This document shows, one piece after another, positions 24,713 to 27,587 of a stretch of 27,587 bases of DNA. Under the pieces are notes generated by a model that was given only the letters and a program-made list of their open reading frames with translations, was not told the DNA's origin and made no database searches. Positions within the stretch are counted from its first letter, which is position 1. Each line of letters starts with the position of its first letter. Both the position numbers and the translations under genes were made by a program. The stretch is from an uncultured bacterium (lineage in GTDB: Bacteria; Eisenbacteria; RBG-16-71-46; CAIMUX01). The stretch covers positions 1-27,587 of the forward strand of contig CAMPIC010000001.1 in assembly GCA_946886185.1 (NCBI GenBank), read 5' to 3'.

Positions 24713-25252
24713 TCACTTCGGAGCGAGATCGGTCGCGAGGAGCAGCGCTTTTCGCGCCAGGGAATCGGCCGCCTGTACATCGCCCTGATCGAGCGCGGCG
24801 CCGGCGGATTCGATGAGCCCTCTGATCGTGATGAGGGCATCGTGCTTTGCCGGGGTGAAGCCGGAAGAATCGATTCCACTCAGGATTTCATTGGTTCGTG
24901 AGATCCGCGCACGCGCTTCCTCTTCCATCTCGGAGCGCGCCGCCTCGCTCATCTGCACCGAGATGTCCACGGGCGGTGGCGGTTCCACGGCGCCACCCGC
25001 GGCGTTCTCGGCGGCAGGCGCCACAGCAGCCGGCGGCTGCGTTGAACGGCTCTTCGGCGGCGTCGCGGCTGGCGGCTCCACGATGGAGGTGTCCGCCGCC
25101 ACGACGATATGTACGGTATCCTGATGCGCCACCGTGGCGAGTTCCTCGCCATTCATGCCCGGCCCAGAAGGTCCACGCACCCACGCGCATCCCGCGAAGA
25201 GCGGAACGAGAAGCACAGCCATGGCCGGCCAGCGACGAGTGTGAAGCAGCAT
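24713..25252 (-). CDS. Lipoprotein encoded behind the sensor kinase, 179 aa
   Basis: A probable envelope lipoprotein of unknown function. Signal peptide residues 9-21 end in the lipobox LFAGC with C22. A Pro/Ala-rich linker (about 55-95) leads to a helical C-terminal domain (VQMSEAARSEMEEEARARISRTNEILSGIDSSGFTPAKHDALITIRGLIESAGAALDQGDVQAADSLARKALLLATDL). This last part reads like a TPR- or DUF4398-type helical hairpin. The ATG at 25252 lies six bases after the kinase stop codon with no clear ribosome site. Translation is therefore probably coupled to the kinase. An in-frame ATG ten codons later is an alternative start. Being in the same unit as a membrane sensor suggests, as inference only, that it acts with the sensor or belongs to its regulon. 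Confidence 0.75.
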   Translation of the reverse strand: MLLHTRRWPAMAVLLVPLFAGCAWVRGPSGPGMNGEELATVAHQDTVHIVVAADTSIVEPPAATPPKSRSTQPPAAVAPAAENAAGGAVEPPPPVDISVQMSEAARSEMEEEARARISRTNEILSGIDSSGFTPAKHDALITIRGLIESAGAALDQGDVQAADSLARKALLLATDLAPK

Positions 25253-25258
25253 GATGAT

Positions 25259-26734
25259 TTACGCCGGCACCGAAGGAAGGTTCAGTCTGACCTCGGTGCC
25301 CTTGCCGTCTCCCGAACGAATTAGGACCGAGCCGCCGTGTAGTTCCATCGCCTGATGAACCAGTGCGAGCCCGACTCCGGTGCCGTCTTTGCGGCTCGTG
25401 ACGTAGAGAGTACCCGCTTTTTCCAGCACCTGCGCGGGCATGCCCGGACCGTCGTCCTCGACGATGATCGAAACCGATTCCGCGTCCGCGGAACTTCGCA
25501 GCACGACGCGTCCTCCGGATTCAGACAGCGCCTGGAGGGCATTGCGCACCAGATTGTCCACCGCCTGCCGAATCACCGCAGGGTCGGCAACAGTCTCCGG
25601 GAGACCGTCGCCCAAGGCAAGGTCCAGCTCGACACCGGCGAGCGCGGCGTTGTTCCGGAGCTCTTCATGGATCTCACGGAGCAGATCGTTGATCTGGAAC
25701 CGCTGGGTCGCGAGTGGTCGAAACCGCGCCACGGTGAGGAATCCGCGAACCGAACGGCCGACGTTGGAAACCCCCTGGAGGGCGCGGTCGAGCGATTCCG
25801 AAGCCTGTCCGGGATCGAAGCGGGCCACTTCCAAGTTGCTCTGTATCGTTTGCAGCTCGTTGCGAAGCTCGTGCGCGACGCCCGAGGCCATGTGGGCGAG
25901 ACGCATCAAGACGCGGGTCTGCCCTTCCACCACCGCGGCCAGAGGAGACGAGCTGGATCCTTCTTCCCACTCTTTCTGCCGTCGCCGGAACTCCGCTCCG
26001 AGCAGGTTCAATTCGTGAGCGAGACGGCTGAACTCATCCGCGCCGGAGTCGGGAAGCGGCGCGTCGAAGCGCCCCTCACGGAGAGCGGTGATCCCCTGCT
26101 CGAGCGTGCGGAGTCTTCCCGTCGCCATACGCGCCAGCGCCAATCCGGAGACGGCCGCGATCGGCACCACGATGAGCGCCGTGAGCATTCCGCGGCGGCC
26201 CGCCTCGCGGACCGATTGCCAGATGTAGGTGTCCGCGAGCACGACGCGGATCGAGGCAAACGGCTTGCGGTTGATCTCGAGCGGAGTCTCGATTTGATAG
26301 GCGACCATCGCGCGCTTGGCTCCCAGTGCGATGAGGAGCTCGACGGCATCCACGATCCCTTCCGTCGGCGGGAGATCGGGGTAGGGCTGAATGATGGTGC
26401 CGACCCGGCTCGGTTCGGTGTGCGCCACCGTCACGCCATCGGGAGCGGACACGCCCACGCGGGCAACCGACGGAGCCAGCACGAGCGCATCGCGCAAGGT
26501 GGTTTGGAGCCGCGCGTCGCGGCCGATGGCCCGCAGCGAATCGGGCGAATGGGTCCTGGCGAGCTCGGCGAGCTGGCTTCGTACCGCTCCGGAAACCAGG
26601 GTCGCTTCCACCCGCGCCTGGCGCGAGGAGAGCCGGACGGCGCTGATCAGTTCGAGGAATCCGGAGACCAGGACGAGCACGACCGCGAGCAGGAGCAACG
26701 TGAGGAGCTGGCGGCTCAACCAGACGGCTTTCAC
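25259..26734 (-). CDS. Membrane sensor histidine kinase (NtrB-like)
   Basis: A 491-aa inner-membrane kinase paired with the adjacent sigma-54 activator. Transmembrane helices lie at about 10-32 and 183-203, enclosing a periplasmic sensor domain of about 150 residues ([23 protein letters not shown] suggests a Cache-like fold). A HAMP domain follows at about 203-255. The phosphoacceptor is H288 in [14 protein letters not shown], where the usual proline after RN/RT is glutamate. The ATPase domain has an N box (N394/N398), VEDDGPGMP (425-433) and [10 protein letters not shown] (451-460). The start is a GTG overlapping the stop codon of the activator gene (GTGA), with GGAG upstream. The longer open frame is a shadow. 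The ligand is unknown. Confidence 0.93.
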   Translation of the reverse strand: MKAVWLSRQLLTLLLLAVVLVLVSGFLELISAVRLSSRQARVEATLVSGAVRSQLAELARTHSPDSLRAIGRDARLQTTLRDALVLAPSVARVGVSAPDGVTVAHTEPSRVGTIIQPYPDLPPTEGIVDAVELLIALGAKRAMVAYQIETPLEINRKPFASIRVVLADTYIWQSVREAGRRGMLTALIVVPIAAVSGLALARMATGRLRTLEQGITALREGRFDAPLPDSGADEFSRLAHELNLLGAEFRRRQKEWEEGSSSSPLAAVVEGQTRVLMRLAHMASGVAHELRNELQTIQSNLEVARFDPGQASESLDRALQGVSNVGRSVRGFLTVARFRPLATQRFQINDLLREIHEELRNNAALAGVELDLALGDGLPETVADPAVIRQAVDNLVRNALQALSESGGRVVLRSSADAESVSIIVEDDGPGMPAQVLEKAGTLYVTSRKDGTGVGLALVHQAMELHGGSVLIRSGDGKGTEVRLNLPSVPA

Positions 26735-27587
26735 GAACTCTTCTCCGCCTCGCTCGCCTCCACACCTTCGTATTCGTGCAACCGGGTGTAGAGCGTCTTG
26801 AGACTGATTCCGAGGATCTCCGCCGCCTCCGGCTTTTTGCCGCCGCAGGCCTGGAGGGTCGCGAGGATGAGCGCTTTCTCCGTCTCGGCGATGGAGGTGC
26901 CGACCTGGACCGTGATCGACTTGCCGTCCGATTTGGGGCTGCTCCCGCGGGGGCGCACCGTCGGAGGCAGGTGATGGGGTTGGATCTCTCCCTCGTTGCA
27001 CAGGATGGCGGCGCGCTGGATGGCGTTGCGCAGCTCGCGAACGTTTCCCGGCCAATCATGTCCCCGGAGGATCTCGAGCGCTTCCTCGGAGATTCCCGCG
27101 CAGTGCGACTGGTTCTCCGACACGAACTCGTGCAGGAAATGCTCCGCGAGCGTCGGGATGTCCTCCCGCCGGTCGCGTAGCGGCGGGATCTCCAAGGTAA
27201 ACACATTCAAACGGAAGTACAGATCCTCGCGAAACTTTCCGCTCCCCAGGACCGCCTTGACGTTCGCGTTGGTTGCCGCGATGACGCGCGCGTCGACGTG
27301 GATCTCCTTTTCTCCACCCACGCGGCGAACTTTCTGATCCTCCAGCACGCGCAGCAGCTTGCTCTGCAGGTCGAGCGGCATCTCGCCGATTTCGTCCAGG
27401 AAAAGCGTCCCCTCATGGGCTTGTTCGAAGCAGCCGGCGCGAGCCGAGGTCGCGCCGGTGAAGGCGCCTTTCTCGTGACCGAAGATTTCGCTCTCCAGCA
27501 GCGTCTCCGGGATGGCGGCACAGTTGATCGCCACGAACGGGCGCGGGTGGCGCGGACTCAGACGGTGGAGCGTTCGCGCGATCACCT
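26731..27587 (-). CDS. Sigma-54-dependent NtrC-family response regulator (N-terminus outside window)
   Basis: A transcriptional activator that uses ATP hydrolysis to open sigma-54 promoters. The last 284 codons seen from the first in-window ATG include GAFTGA (40-45, sigma-54 contact), Walker [10 protein letters not shown] (59-67), and sensor and arginine-finger segments ([39 protein letters not shown]). [17 protein letters not shown] marks the AAA+ C-terminus. A Fis-type helix-turn-helix covers about 244-270 ([23 protein letters not shown]). The Walker A motif and any receiver domain lie beyond 27587, so the gene is partial here. It is transcribed into the sensor kinase with a GTGA overlap, making a conventional two-component pair. 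Confidence 0.95.
   Translation of the reverse strand, partial: VIARTLHRLSPRHPRPFVAINCAAIPETLLESEIFGHEKGAFTGATSARAGCFEQAHEGTLFLDEIGEMPLDLQSKLLRVLEDQKVRRVGGEKEIHVDARVIAATNANVKAVLGSGKFREDLYFRLNVFTLEIPPLRDRREDIPTLAEHFLHEFVSENQSHCAGISEEALEILRGHDWPGNVRELRNAIQRAAILCNEGEIQPHHLPPTVRPRGSSPKSDGKSITVQVGTSIAETEKALILATLQACGGKKPEAAEILGISLKTLYTRLHEYEGVEASEAEKSS

Overview
The window reads as part of a GC-rich chromosome from a Gram-negative bacterium. Several short proteins carry lipoprotein-type signal peptides, there is an OmpA/Pal-type peptidoglycan-binding protein, and SUF iron-sulfur assembly, thiamin, c-di-GMP and sigma-54 genes sit close together. The taxon cannot be fixed from the sequence. The DUF1028 protein with TPR-like tail, the GNAT-lipocalin fusion, the divergent PAP2-like (DUF212) protein and the NtrB/NtrC-like pair would fit an uncultivated FCB-type or related deep lineage, but that is inference. 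I saw no rRNA, tRNA, insertion sequence, phage gene or CRISPR array.

Layout. Positions 1-3300: a pentapeptide-repeat protein faces a Glu/Leu/Phe/Val dehydrogenase, with their stop codons abutting. Then comes an overlapping pair, a double zinc-ribbon protein and a B3/4-domain protein. Positions 3429-8540 (minus strand): a MarR regulator, a membrane glycosyltransferase with a TPR tail, and a thiD-thiE-thiL thiamin cluster. The thiE gene has lost its middle and is frameshifted. The glycosyltransferase start lies at the end of a 15-nt tandem repeat. Positions 8661-10490: an HPt protein followed by a REC-PAS-GGDEF diguanylate cyclase. Positions 10737-11207: a small cysteine-bearing lipoprotein with a good terminator. 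Positions 11313-17730: a compact SUF operon transcribed rrf2-sufB-sufC-sufD-sufS-sufU-sufT, with a promoter-embedded inverted repeat upstream. Positions 17960-20980: DUF1028/TPR protein, GNAT-lipocalin fusion and PfpI-family protein. Positions 21052-25252: an envelope and signalling stretch (four lipoproteins or lipoprotein-like proteins, a STAS protein, a DUF212 membrane protein). Positions 25259-27587: an NtrB-like kinase and a sigma-54 activator that runs off the right edge, followed by one of the lipoproteins in the same transcription unit.

How the genes work together. The SUF operon is a complete scaffold (SufBCD), sulfur-donor (SufS with SufU) and maturation (SufT) set, with an Rrf2 regulator that carries three cysteines suited to an Fe-S cluster. 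The thiamin cluster supplies HMP-P kinase and thiamin-phosphate kinase, but the joining enzyme ThiE looks dead here. The kinase/activator pair is probably translationally coupled (GTGA overlap), with a lipoprotein gene 6 nt behind it.

I found no clearly new multi-gene system. The strongest unusual points are the broken thiE, the repeat-built translation start of the glycosyltransferase, the GNAT-lipocalin fusion, and the palindrome cluster upstream of the OmpA-like gene. Many long open frames antisense to real genes are GC-codon shadows and were left out.
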